Below, piece after piece: positions 34,442 to 42,814 of a stretch of DNA of 64,000 nt. Numbering within the stretch: position 1 is the stretch's first letter; each line of letters opens with the position of its first letter. Made by a program: the position numbers and the translations under genes. The notes under the pieces are model-generated. The model worked only from the letters and a program-made list of their open reading frames with translations, ran no database searches and was not told the origin of the DNA. Source of the stretch: SIG437 sp045648985 (GTDB taxonomy: Bacteria > Bacillota > Clostridia > UBA1381 > UBA9506); the NCBI GenBank assembly GCA_045648985.1, contig JAZROZ010000004.1, positions 10,687 through 74,686 on the forward strand, given 5' to 3'.

Positions 34442-35437
34442 GTGAAAAACCGATATTTTGCAGGTAACAAACATCTGGTTTCTCAGCTTGACCATTTTGT
34501 AAGGTCAGGAAAAATACTGAATTCATACGTATTTACAGGTGAAAGCGGCATCGGCAAAAAAACACTCTCCCAGCTTTTTATTAAAAATATTTTCTGCGAG
34601 GCTTTGACAGATGACGGCGCATGCGGCAAGTGTCCTTCGTGCAGGCAGCTTGAGTCTTTAAGCTTTCCTGACCTTATTTATCTTAAAAAGGTCAAGGACA
34701 AAAAGACGATAGGTATTGATGAGGTAAGAGAACAGATTATTAAAAACGCATATATAAAGCCGTTTTATTCATCTAAAAAGGTTTTCTTAATTAAAGATGG
34801 CGATGACTTAACTGTGGAAGCTCAAAACGGACTTTTAAAGGTGTTGGAAGAGCCGCCCCAGTATGTGACGTTTATCATTTTAGTCACTAAGAAGAATATG
34901 CTTTTAGATACCGTTTTGTCACGTTCATGTGTTTTAAACCTGCACCCTGTATCAAAAGATGAAGCTTTGGAATATCTTAAAAATACATACCCTGATTTGC
35001 CCAATGCTGATATTTCATTTGGTACAAAATTCTGTCAGGGTATCATAGGAAAAGCCGAAAAAATGCTCTTTGATGAAAGCTACAAAGCGCTCTTTTACGA
35101 TACGGCAAAGGTGCTTGGCGCTCTTTTTACAAAAAAAGAAGCTTTTGTGGATTTTCACAGATTTATGCTTGATAATAAGGATAACATCGAAACAATTATC
35201 GAATTTATGCTTATTTATCTTCGTGACGGGCTTTTCATAAAAGAGGGACTTTTCGATATGGCAATTTGTCCCGAAAACATTGCTATGGCAAATTTCACAC
35301 AGGAAACCCTAGAGCGATTTGCTCTTTTAATTGACTGTGTGATAAAATATAAAAATATGCTCTCTGCTAACGCAAATTTTACCGTTTCAACACTTGATTT
35401 AGCAGGCGGGCTGCAGAAGAACTGTAATTTAATTTAA
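34442..35437 (+). CDS. holB: DNA polymerase III delta' subunit
   Basis: 331 residues from a GTG with GAAGGTG upstream. The clamp-loader AAA+ fold is shown by FTGESGIGKKTLSQLFI, a cysteine group (CEALTDDGACGKCPSCRQL), LIKDGDDLTVEAQNGLLKVLEEPP and the LSRS sensor. The stretch VKDKKTIGIDEVREQI is typical of HolB. Structural subunit of the clamp loader, working with DnaX encoded 3.5 kb upstream. Confidence 0.93.
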   Translation: MKNRYFAGNKHLVSQLDHFVRSGKILNSYVFTGESGIGKKTLSQLFIKNIFCEALTDDGACGKCPSCRQLESLSFPDLIYLKKVKDKKTIGIDEVREQIIKNAYIKPFYSSKKVFLIKDGDDLTVEAQNGLLKVLEEPPQYVTFIILVTKKNMLLDTVLSRSCVLNLHPVSKDEALEYLKNTYPDLPNADISFGTKFCQGIIGKAEKMLFDESYKALFYDTAKVLGALFTKKEAFVDFHRFMLDNKDNIETIIEFMLIYLRDGLFIKEGLFDMAICPENIAMANFTQETLERFALLIDCVIKYKNMLSANANFTVSTLDLAGGLQKNCNLI

Positions 35438-35452
35438 AGAGAGGATAAAAAA

Positions 35453-36331
35453 ATGGTAAAAGTAATCGGCGTAAGATTTAAAGCCGTTGGAAAGATATAC
35501 TATTTCGACCCAGCATCTGTCGCATTAAAAGCAGGAGACGGTGTAATTGTCGAAACTGTACGCGGTGTTGAATATGGTGATGTCGTCCTCGCCGACAAGG
35601 AGATTGACAAAAAAACATTTTCGACTCCGTTAAAAAAGGTTATCAGAAAAGCTACTGAAAAAGACTATAAGCAGCTTGAAGAAAACAAAATCAAAGAACG
35701 TGAGGCGCGCGCAATCTGTATTGAGAAAATCAATGCAAACAAGCTTGAGATGAATCTTATTGATGTTGAATATACATTTGACAGAAGCAAAGTACTCTTT
35801 TACTTCACGGCAGAAGGTCGTGTTGATTTCAGGCAGCTTGTAAAGGACTTGGCATCGGTATTTAAAACAAGGATTGAGCTTAGGCAGATTGGTGTTCGTG
35901 ATGAAGCCAAAATGCTCGGCGGACTCGGCATCTGCGGAAGACAGCTTTGCTGCTCTCAGTTTTTAGGCGATTTTGAGCCTGTGTCAATCAAGATGGCAAA
36001 GGAGCAGTCGCTATCTCTTAATCCGACAAAAATATCAGGCACCTGCGGAAGACTAATGTGTTGTTTAAAATATGAGCAGGACGTTTATGAAGAGCTACTT
36101 AAGACTACTCCGGGCGTTGGCTCAATCGTTGATACTCCTGTGGGCCGCGGAACTGTGACATCAGTCAGCGTGCTCAAGGGCATAGTTTCTGTTAAGCTTG
36201 ACTCAGAAAGCGATGTATCTGTAAATACATTTAATGTATCGGATATTGTTATTATAAAAAATGTATCCCGCGAAACTAAAGACGATGACATCGACTTAAG
36301 GGAACTTCGTGAGCTTGAAAAAGATAAATAA
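35453..36331 (+). CDS. ricT: PSP1/RicT (YaaT) family protein
   Basis: 292 residues. The PSP1 C-terminal domain carries the cysteine motifs GGLGICGRQLCCSQFL and SGTCGRLMCCLKYE, which bind iron-sulphur clusters in the RicAFT complex. In Bacillus this complex steers RNase Y and affects phosphorelay, sporulation and biofilm. AGAGAGG precedes the ATG by ten bases. Follows holB with a 15-bp gap. Confidence 0.94.
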   Translation: MVKVIGVRFKAVGKIYYFDPASVALKAGDGVIVETVRGVEYGDVVLADKEIDKKTFSTPLKKVIRKATEKDYKQLEENKIKEREARAICIEKINANKLEMNLIDVEYTFDRSKVLFYFTAEGRVDFRQLVKDLASVFKTRIELRQIGVRDEAKMLGGLGICGRQLCCSQFLGDFEPVSIKMAKEQSLSLNPTKISGTCGRLMCCLKYEQDVYEELLKTTPGVGSIVDTPVGRGTVTSVSVLKGIVSVKLDSESDVSVNTFNVSDIVIIKNVSRETKDDDIDLRELRELEKDK

Positions 36332-36353
36332 TTTTTAGAAAGGACTGATTGAT

Positions 36354-36674
36354 TTGGCATCCAAAAAGGAAAAAAATATGTTGATTTATCGCGGTAAGCC
36401 GCTACTTCGTGACGGCGATGTTCTTTATTACGGAGATTTTAAGGAAAATTTCATAACAAGATTTACAATCTTAGAAAAAACCAAGGTTAAGGATTTGGAG
36501 GTTGCAACAAAGGTTAATATCGAGCTTTTGGAAAAAGCAACAGACAGCATAAAAGGAGCTAAGCTTACAAAAAAAGCTGAACGCAACAGCCTTTATTCAG
36601 CCTTGGATATCGGTGTTTTCTGGCTTGAAGATATCTTGGAAATGGAAAAAGAATTTTTATCAAAGTTAGGATAA
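36354..36674 (+). CDS. Conserved-looking small protein of the holB-ricT operon, unknown
   Basis: 106 residues from a TTG with AAAGGA eleven bases upstream. No membrane segment; basic and mainly helical at the C-terminus (LTKKAERNSLYSALDIGVFWLEDILEMEKEFL). The first half (IYRGKPLLRDGDVLYYGDFKENFITRFTIL) looks like a small beta domain. I do not recognise a family. In Bacillus this slot holds yabA, but the sequence is not YabA-like: no leucine zipper at the start and no zinc cysteines at the end. Last gene before the aspS T-box. Confidence 0.7.
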   Translation: MASKKEKNMLIYRGKPLLRDGDVLYYGDFKENFITRFTILEKTKVKDLEVATKVNIELLEKATDSIKGAKLTKKAERNSLYSALDIGVFWLEDILEMEKEFLSKLG

Positions 36675-36709
36675 TAAAATATTATCAAAAAAACGTGGTT
36701 ATAATATTA

Positions 36710-36738
36710 TTGACAATGAAACGTTTTTTTGCTATAAT
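36710..36738 (+). promoter_or_regulatory. Promoter of the T-box operon
   Basis: TTGACA and TATAAT, perfect hexamers with a 17-bp spacer. Transcription starts near 36745, at the foot of stem I. Confidence 0.9.
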
Positions 36739-36743
36739 GTTTA

Positions 36744-36957
36744 GTGGAGACTCGGCTTTTGTGGAAAGTCTGAAAGGGAGAATGCGTCGTGGACTGAAAG
36801 CGCATTTGAGATGAGTAGTAAGTTTGGGAACACTCCACGTTTGTATTAACTGAATAAAAAAGCGGATACTTTATCGTATCAATGCGGGTGGCACCGCGGG
36901 TTAAATGTTTTTGTTTACTCGTCCCGGAAATATATTTTTATATATTTCCGGGACTTT
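36744..36957 (+). promoter_or_regulatory. T-box riboswitch, probable Asn specifier
   Basis: Stem I is closed by GTGGAG (36744-36749) with CTCCAC (36833-36838) and capped by an AATGCG/CGCATT arm (36781-36806). The T-box antiterminator element GGGTGGCACCGCG lies at 36886-36898 and a strong terminator (GTCCCGGAAATATA stem, 36921-36954) follows. Directly above the closing stem, GAAC (36828-36831) is followed by A; AAC is the Asn codon in the expected specifier position, and it overlaps GAA (Glu). The TGGC bulge calls for a tRNA with discriminator G. Uncharged tRNA would allow read-through into aspS-gatC. Class certain; specifier assignment is inference. Confidence 0.9.
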
Positions 36958-36991
36958 TATTTTTAATATATTATTGTAGGAGGAATATATC

Positions 36992-39070
36992 ATGTATAGA
37001 ACCCTATATTGTAATGACATACGTGATGAGCACATTGGCAAAACTGTGCAGCTTGCCGGTTGGGTTGATGTTGTTCGTGACCACGGCGGCGTTATCTTTA
37101 TTGACTTAAGAGATTACACCGGCGTAACACAGGTGGTTATTCATAACGAAGAGCTTGTAAAAGATGTTAACCGTGAAACCGTTATTTCCGTTTCAGGTAT
37201 TGTTAGCAAGCGTTTGCCTGAAACTGTTAATGACAAGATTGAAACAGGTACAGTGGAGCTTGTGGCTGACAGTTTGCAGATTTTAGGCAAAAGCTGTAAT
37301 AATCTTCCCTTTGATGTACGTGCTTCAAGACTTAGCAAGGATGAACTTCGTCTTAAATATCGTTATTTAGATTTGCGTAATCCCAAAAACCACGATAATC
37401 TTGTAAAACGTTCGCAAATCATCCGCCATTTAAGAAATAAAATGGAGGAAAAAGGCTTTTTGGATATGCAGACACCTATCTTAACTGCATCATCTCCTGA
37501 AGGTGCCAGAGACTTTTTGGTGCCCAGCCGTAAGCATCCGGGTAAATTCTATGCTCTTCCCCAAGCACCGCAGCAATTTAAGCAGCTTTTGATGGTGTCG
37601 GGCTTTGACCGATATTTCCAGGTGGCACCCTGCTTCCGAGATGAAGATGCACGTGCTGACCGTTCACCGGGTGAGTTTTATCAGCTTGACTTTGAAATGG
37701 CATTTGCCACTCAGGAAGAAGTGCTTGATGTTTGTGAAGACGTGATTTATGACACATTTAAAACATTCTCCGATAAAAAAATTACACCCAAGCCCTTCCG
37801 CCGCATCACATATGCTGATGCTATGATGACATACGGCTCGGATAAGCCGGATTTAAGAAACCCGCTTACTATCTGCGATTTAACTGACTTTTTTGTAGAG
37901 GTTGACTTCCCTGCATTTAAGGAAAAGCCTGTTCGAGGCATCGTGGCAAACTGTCAGAACAAATCAAAGAAATTCTTTGAGGATTCTTTAAAATATGCAA
38001 CCTCACCCGAAGTTGGTTTAGGTGGTCTTGGATATATCACATTAAAAGACGGCGCTTTTGCAGGTCCTATCGCTAAATTCTTAAGCGACGAAAAGAAAGC
38101 TGAAATCATTAGTCTTACAGGTGTGAAAGAGGGCGAAACACTTTTCTTCATCTGCGACGATAAGAAAAACGATACAGAGAAAAAAGCAGGTCTTATCCGC
38201 ACATGGCTTGCTAAACCCGAGCAACTTGATTTAATTAATGAAGATGCTTTTGAGTTCTGCTTTGTTGTGGACTTCCCTATGTATGAAAATGATGAAGAAA
38301 CAGGTGAAACTATTTTCACCCATAACCCATTCTCTATGCCTCAGGGTGGTATGGAAGCTCTGCTCACTAAAGACCCTACTGAAATTTTAGCATACCAGTA
38401 TGACCTGGTTGGCAACGGCATTGAGCTTGCCTCAGGTGCTGTAAGAAACCATGATGTAGATATTATGAGAAAGGCATTTGAAATTGCAGGATATCCTGAA
38501 GAAGAGCTTAAAAAGCGCTTCAACGCCTTATATACTGCATTCCAATACGGTGCACCGCCCCATGCAGGTATGGCACCCGGTATTGACCGTATGGTAATGC
38601 TCCTCACGGACGAAGAAAAAATCCTTGATGTTATTGCATTCCCGTTAAACGGCAACGCACAGGATTTGCTTTTGGGCGCGCCCAGCTTTGTCACAAATCA
38701 GCAGCTTGAGGATGTTCACCTTCTTGGCAACTCAAACGTGTTTGCACAGCGCACAGCAGGTCCTAATGCTGCAGCAAAAGCTTCTGTCGGCAAACGTTCA
38801 ACCTTTTCAAATTCACAGCAACTCAATCAGATTGCTTTAAATGATGAAGAAGAAAAGGTTGTAGAGAGTATTTTCAGTGCCATGAGTAAAAAAGAAAAAG
38901 CTCTTTTAGAAATCGACACAGAAAAAGTCGAGCCTATGGTACACGTTATGCCCATGACCAACGTTTTACGCGAAGATGTACGAAGTCAGCCGTTTAGTCG
39001 TGAAAGCTTGTTAGAAGGCGCTCCCGAGCGCAGCGAAGATAGCTGGCAAGTACCCAGACTTGTAAAGTGA
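36992..39070 (+). CDS. aspS: Aspartyl-tRNA synthetase fused to GatC
   Basis: 692 residues. Residues 1-~600 are a full bacterial AspRS: anticodon-binding OB fold, motif 2 with PCFRDEDARADRSPGEFYQLD, the bacterial GAD insert (TGVKEGETLFFI) and motif 3 GAPPHAGMAPGIDRMVMLL. His31 in RDHGGVIF is the residue found in non-discriminating enzymes that also charge tRNA-Asn; E. coli has Leu there. The last ~85 residues (QIALNDEEEKVVESIF ... IDTEKVEPMVHVMPMTNVLRED ... SWQVPRLVK) are a GatC homologue, matching the free GatC encoded at 50157-50444. Charging and the amidotransferase are thus covalently tied, making a built-in Asp-tRNA-Asn transamidosome. Confidence 0.93.
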   Translation: MYRTLYCNDIRDEHIGKTVQLAGWVDVVRDHGGVIFIDLRDYTGVTQVVIHNEELVKDVNRETVISVSGIVSKRLPETVNDKIETGTVELVADSLQILGKSCNNLPFDVRASRLSKDELRLKYRYLDLRNPKNHDNLVKRSQIIRHLRNKMEEKGFLDMQTPILTASSPEGARDFLVPSRKHPGKFYALPQAPQQFKQLLMVSGFDRYFQVAPCFRDEDARADRSPGEFYQLDFEMAFATQEEVLDVCEDVIYDTFKTFSDKKITPKPFRRITYADAMMTYGSDKPDLRNPLTICDLTDFFVEVDFPAFKEKPVRGIVANCQNKSKKFFEDSLKYATSPEVGLGGLGYITLKDGAFAGPIAKFLSDEKKAEIISLTGVKEGETLFFICDDKKNDTEKKAGLIRTWLAKPEQLDLINEDAFEFCFVVDFPMYENDEETGETIFTHNPFSMPQGGMEALLTKDPTEILAYQYDLVGNGIELASGAVRNHDVDIMRKAFEIAGYPEEELKKRFNALYTAFQYGAPPHAGMAPGIDRMVMLLTDEEKILDVIAFPLNGNAQDLLLGAPSFVTNQQLEDVHLLGNSNVFAQRTAGPNAAAKASVGKRSTFSNSQQLNQIALNDEEEKVVESIFSAMSKKEKALLEIDTEKVEPMVHVMPMTNVLREDVRSQPFSRESLLEGAPERSEDSWQVPRLVK

Positions 39071-39080
39071 GGTGTGTGAA

Positions 39081-40259
39081 ATGAAATATTACAACGTAAA
39101 GTCAGCTGATGGCAATATTGCCGTTGATGATACTATTTTAGTTAAAGATATGCCCGCTAACGCAGGCTCTAAGATATTGGATGGATTTAAGCCATTGTTT
39201 AGTGCCGAGGCTGTCACCCGTCTTGAAAACAAAGGCTACAAAATAGCCGGTAAAACCCACGTGGGTGAATTTGGTCTTGACCTTTTGGGTGAATTTTCCC
39301 ACTATGTGCAAAATGAAGACGTATTAAAAGGTGCTGCCGCAGAACTGGTGGCAAGCGGCGATGTTAAAGCAGCTTTAGGCGTGGATATGAACGGCACAAC
39401 AAGACGTGCCGCTGCAATTTCCGGTATCGACTTTTTAAAACCCACGTATGGTACTGTTTCACGCTATGGCGTTATTTCCTGTGCCGCATCAGGCGAGCAA
39501 ATCGGTGTATATGCACAAAACGTGCAGGGCATCTGTGAGATTATGGATGTAATTGCAGGTCATGATGAAAAAGACGGAACTTCACTTAAAAATGATACCT
39601 ATGATTATTCGATTTCTGAGGTTTCAGGCAAAAAAGTATGCATCATAAAAGAACTGCTTAATAAAGCTGATGACGAAACAAAAGCACGTATTCTTGCTTT
39701 TGCTGAAAATCTTCGTGCCGGTGGCGTGACTGTCTTCGAAGTATCATTTGATATTTTTGATACAGCAAACACGGCATGGCAGATTTTAATGACTGCTGAA
39801 ACCTGTAATAACATCTCACGTTATGACGGTGTGAAATACGGTCATCGTGCTAAAGAATATAAAAATATTGATGAATTATATGTTAATTCCAGAACGGAAG
39901 GCTTTAACCTTTTGACTAAGGCTGTTATCCTATACGGTTCCGATGTTCTTTCCAAAAACCGTTATGAAGCCTGCTACGACAAATCCTTAAAGGTTCGCCG
40001 CGTAATTGCAGAAAAGTTTGAAGCATTTATGGCAGATTATGATGCCATTTTAACACCGGTTTGCAGCAAGGCTGTGTATAAAGCATATGACATTTCCGAT
40101 GCTTTTTCCAAGGTGTTTGAAGAAAGCGTATTTACGGCTTTAGCAAATCTCATCGGTATTCCCGCCCTGGTTTCAGGCGGCGTGCAGCTGATGGGTAGGC
40201 ATTTTTCTGAAAGCATGCTCCTTAGCCTTGCCGGCAGTGTTGAAAGGAAGGGTGAATGA
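39081..40259 (+). CDS. GatA-like subunit with degenerate amidase site
   Basis: 392 residues from the ATG at 39081 (GAGGTG upstream), about 90 shorter than GatA. GatA homology is clear (GIDFLKPTYGTVSRYGV, NISRYDGVKYGHRA, TEGFNLLTKAVILYGSDVLS, YDAILTPV). Lys22 aligns with the catalytic Lys (ALKDN in the other GatA). The GGSSGG loop with the cis-Ser is shortened to KGAAA (83-87), and the nucleophile motif SDTGGSIRQP reads VDMNGTTRRA, putting Thr106 in place of Ser. The N-terminal helical ~60 residues are missing. It is therefore unlikely to be a glutaminase; a structural or ammonia-channel role is inferred. Coupled to gatB by an ATGA overlap. Confidence 0.85.
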   Translation: MKYYNVKSADGNIAVDDTILVKDMPANAGSKILDGFKPLFSAEAVTRLENKGYKIAGKTHVGEFGLDLLGEFSHYVQNEDVLKGAAAELVASGDVKAALGVDMNGTTRRAAAISGIDFLKPTYGTVSRYGVISCAASGEQIGVYAQNVQGICEIMDVIAGHDEKDGTSLKNDTYDYSISEVSGKKVCIIKELLNKADDETKARILAFAENLRAGGVTVFEVSFDIFDTANTAWQILMTAETCNNISRYDGVKYGHRAKEYKNIDELYVNSRTEGFNLLTKAVILYGSDVLSKNRYEACYDKSLKVRRVIAEKFEAFMADYDAILTPVCSKAVYKAYDISDAFSKVFEESVFTALANLIGIPALVSGGVQLMGRHFSESMLLSLAGSVERKGE

Positions 40260-41680
40260 TTATGAATTATGAATTAGTCATCGGTCTTGAAACTCACGTT
40301 GAGCTTAGCACCGAATCAAAAATTTTCTGCTCTTGTGGCGGTCATTCTTCTCCAAAAGAGGCAAACGACTGTGTATGCCCTGCCTGCAGCGGTATGCCCG
40401 GTATGCTTCCCATTATGAACAAACGTGTTGTGGAGCTTGCCGTTACGGCAGGTTTAATGTTAAACTGCGAAATTAATAAATATACCACCTTTGACAAAAA
40501 GAATTATTATTACCCTGACCTGCCCTGTGCATATCAGATTACGCAGTTAAATCACCCTATCTGTACTAACGGCTGTGTAACATTAAAAACCTCAGAAGGC
40601 AGCCGTGACATTCGTATTAAGCAGATTCATATGGAAGAAGATGCAGGAAAGCTGGTACATGGCGGTAAATATTCTTATGTTGACTTTAACCGTACCAGCG
40701 TGCCTTTAATTGAGATTGTTACTCAGCCTGATTTCAGAAGTGCCGAAGAGGTTGTAACATACTTAAATAAGTTAAAATCTATGTTCCGTTCAGGCGGTAT
40801 TTCCGAATGCGAAGAAGGTGCTATGCGTTGTGACGTTAACATTTCCGTTCGTCCTGAGGGTAGCGATGAGTTTGGTGTTCGTACCGAAATTAAGAATATG
40901 AGTTCTTTTGAAGCAATTGAACGCGCTATACGCTATGAAGCACAACGTCATATTGATGCTCTTACATTTGAAACTGAAGAGCTTGTGCAGGAAACAAGAC
41001 GATTTGACGATGTCAGCGGAAAAACCTTTGCTATGCGTAACAAAGAAACAGAAGCAGATTACCGCTATTTCCCCGATGCTAACTTAATGCCAATTATCAT
41101 TGATGATGAATGGCTTGAAGAAATTAAGGCAAATAAGCCTGCCGCAGTTGATGAAAAGGCTGAAGATTATCGATTAGCAGGCATTTCCGACAAGGAAATT
41201 GATATGCTTATCTCTAATCACAAAATCAGCAAGCTGCTTGACGATATCGTGGAAATGGGATGCAAGGCAAAAGATGCTGCTACGTGGATTTTAACCGATT
41301 GTGCAGGTATTTTGCGTAAAGACGGCAAAACCCTGAACGATTTGGATATCCCCGCCCAAAAGCTTTTTGCTATCACAAAAATGGTAAATAATGGTGACAT
41401 CAACCGTATCTCCGGCAAAAAAATATTAATTGCCGTGATTGAAGATGATGTTGACCCCGTTGCATTCTGCAAGGAAAACGGGTTAGACAAGAAGTTTGAT
41501 GTATCTGCTATAAAGGCTGTGATTGATAAGGCAATCGCCGAAAATCCGCAATCTGTAAAGGATTACAAAAATGGTAAGGTTAAAGCGGTGCAGGCTCTGT
41601 TCGGTGCTTGTATGAAAGAATTAAAAGGCGCCGGCGACCCCGCTGTAATTAAAACCTTGTTAGAAGAAAAACTGAAATAA
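40256..41680 (+). CDS. gatB: GatB subunit of the second amidotransferase
   Basis: 474 residues, full length. Start ELVIGLETHVELSTESKIFCSCGG; zinc cysteines in CSC and CPAC; the phosphorylation/transamidation core (KKNYYYPDLPCAYQITQ, IKQIHMEEDAGKL, DFNRTSVPLIEIVTQPD, MRCDVNISVRP) is intact; the C-terminal helical and YqeY tail that holds the tRNA elbow is present (ENPQSVKDYKNGKVKAVQALFG). Unlike its GatA partner it shows no loss of key residues, so the kinase/amide-transfer step should work if ammonia is supplied. Paralogue of the gatB at 47252-48679. Confidence 0.93.
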   Translation: MIMNYELVIGLETHVELSTESKIFCSCGGHSSPKEANDCVCPACSGMPGMLPIMNKRVVELAVTAGLMLNCEINKYTTFDKKNYYYPDLPCAYQITQLNHPICTNGCVTLKTSEGSRDIRIKQIHMEEDAGKLVHGGKYSYVDFNRTSVPLIEIVTQPDFRSAEEVVTYLNKLKSMFRSGGISECEEGAMRCDVNISVRPEGSDEFGVRTEIKNMSSFEAIERAIRYEAQRHIDALTFETEELVQETRRFDDVSGKTFAMRNKETEADYRYFPDANLMPIIIDDEWLEEIKANKPAAVDEKAEDYRLAGISDKEIDMLISNHKISKLLDDIVEMGCKAKDAATWILTDCAGILRKDGKTLNDLDIPAQKLFAITKMVNNGDINRISGKKILIAVIEDDVDPVAFCKENGLDKKFDVSAIKAVIDKAIAENPQSVKDYKNGKVKAVQALFGACMKELKGAGDPAVIKTLLEEKLK

Positions 41681-41695
41681 TACACTTTAAATAAT

Positions 41696-41730
41696 AAAAA
41701 ATGTACTATCTAACGATAGTACATTTTTTT
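41696..41730 (+). terminator. Terminator after the T-box operon
   Basis: ATGTACTATC pairs with GATAGTACAT around a short loop, followed by seven T. It ends aspS-gatC/gatA-like/gatB; its last base touches the CCA end of the tRNA-Ser on the other strand. Confidence 0.9.
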
Positions 41731-41821
41731 GGCGGAGAGAGAGGGATTCGAACCCTCGGAGCGCTATTAACACTCACACGATTTCCAATCGTGCGCCTTA
41801 GGCCAGCTCAGCCATCTCTCC
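41730..41821 (-). tRNA. tRNA-Ser (GGA)
   Basis: 92 nt including an encoded CCA. Acceptor GGAGAGA pairs with TCTCTCC; the anticodon loop TTGGAAA gives anticodon GGA (reads UCC/UCU); a long variable arm of the class II type and the T loop GGTTCGAATCC are present. Discriminator G, as expected for tRNA-Ser. Confidence 0.96.
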
Positions 41822-41922
41822 AAAATATCAAATTTTCTGCGACTAGATTATTATAGCATAAACAAACAGAAAATTCAATATAAATATCAAAAATATTTTA
41901 CTCTTTATGAGTTGTTTTCGGA

Positions 41923-42096
41923 CTATTCTTCGTTTTCCCTGAAAAATTCTTCAATAATACTTATAACTATATTATTAAAGCTCGTTTCGTGCTTTTTTGC
42001 AAGATTACTCACTTTCTCCGAAAGCTCATCAGTAATATATAATGTTTTATAGCCAGCCTTAACTTTCTTTTTTGTATCTTTAGGAACAAATGCCAT
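41923..42096 (-). CDS. Small ribbon-helix-helix-like protein
   Basis: 57 residues from MAFVPKD, with GAGGAT eight bases upstream; the frame opens five codons earlier. The segment KTLYITDELSEKVSNLAKKHETSFNNIVISIIEEFFRE is one beta strand plus two helices, the layout of Arc/MetJ/CopG DNA-binding proteins. Possibly an antitoxin or plasmid-type repressor, but no toxin partner is adjacent. It is followed upstream by an XRE gene on the same strand. Confidence 0.6.
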   Translation of the reverse strand: MAFVPKDTKKKVKAGYKTLYITDELSEKVSNLAKKHETSFNNIVISIIEEFFRENEE

Positions 42097-42155
42097 ATTA
42101 ATCATCCTCACAATATTTTATAATTCTATTGTAAAATATTAAAAAGTTAGATTTT

Positions 42156-42401
42156 TTACTCTTTGCCGTCAATCAGATAGTCATAGCTTACATTAAAAAT
42201 TTGCTTTAATGCGCTAAGCTCAAAGTCTGATACATATCTTTTATTTGTTTCTATTCGCGTTATGACATTTTTATCCATGTCAATACCTATAAGTTGAAGT
42301 TCTCTTGCTAAGTCTCTCTGTGACAGATTTTTCTGATTACGTAAAACTTTTAATCTCTCACCTATAAGATTTTTACCATTTGCATCAGTTCTTTGTTTCA
42401 T
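42156..42401 (-). CDS. XRE-family helix-turn-helix repressor
   Basis: 81 residues from the ATG at 42401 (GGTGG five bases upstream). LIGERLKVLRNQKNLSQRDLARELQ ... VITRIETNKRYVSDFELSALKQIFNVSYDYLI is a complete lambda-type HTH domain and nearly the whole protein. It is divergent from the 42512 gene, so the shared 42402-42511 region probably contains its operator. Confidence 0.85.
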   Translation of the reverse strand: MKQRTDANGKNLIGERLKVLRNQKNLSQRDLARELQLIGIDMDKNVITRIETNKRYVSDFELSALKQIFNVSYDYLIDGKE

Positions 42402-42447
42402 TAAAACCACCACACAATAATTTGTCTCATTTTTTACACTTTATGTA

Positions 42448-42476
42448 TTGATTTTACTATATTATTATGATATAAT
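42448..42476 (+). promoter_or_regulatory. Promoter of the small 42512 gene
   Basis: TTGATT and TATAAT with a 17-bp spacer, in the divergent intergenic region opposite the XRE gene. Confidence 0.75.
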
Positions 42477-42511
42477 CGGTTGTAAAAGTGATACAAAAAA
42501 AGGAGGAACGG

Positions 42512-42757
42512 GTGATTAATATGGATATAAGACTTGAAATGTTTTCAAAAGCGGTAGCAGACAGCATAAATGCGTATTTAACTTATACAGAACTTGATAT
42601 AAATAATGTTGTATATACTTTTTCAACTGCTATATTAGAAGAAATAAAATATGTGATTTGTAATATGGAAATAGAAGATGATTTTGATGTGGTGGAAAAG
42701 ATTGTTTGTATTTTTGAAAAGTATAATATAGATGCAGGCGGAAGACATAATTTTTGA
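42512..42757 (+). CDS. Small acidic protein of unknown function
   Basis: 81 residues from the GTG at 42512, which has AGGAGG five bases upstream; the ATG at 42521 is the alternative. Acidic and helical (LEMFSKAVADSINAYLTYTELDINNVVYTFSTAILEEIKYVIC). No family recognised. Divergent partner of an XRE repressor and closed by its own terminator, which suggests a small repressor-controlled unit such as a relic of a mobile element. Confidence 0.6.
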   Translation: MINMDIRLEMFSKAVADSINAYLTYTELDINNVVYTFSTAILEEIKYVICNMEIEDDFDVVEKIVCIFEKYNIDAGGRHNF

Positions 42758-42763
42758 CAAAAT

Positions 42764-42792
42764 AAAAAAACGCATCAATGATGCGTTTTTTT
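42764..42792. terminator. Bidirectional terminator between 42512 gene and HU
   Basis: ACGCATCA/TGATGCGT stem with seven A and seven T on either side. Serves both the plus-strand small gene and hup on the minus strand. Confidence 0.85.
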
Positions 42793-42814
42793 ATTTAAAT
42801 ACTATTACTATTTC

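Noticed and set aside
41923..42757. Toxin-antitoxin module or prophage remnant
   Set aside because: RHH, XRE and a small acidic gene are present, but no toxin, integrase or structural phage gene and no attachment repeat was seen.
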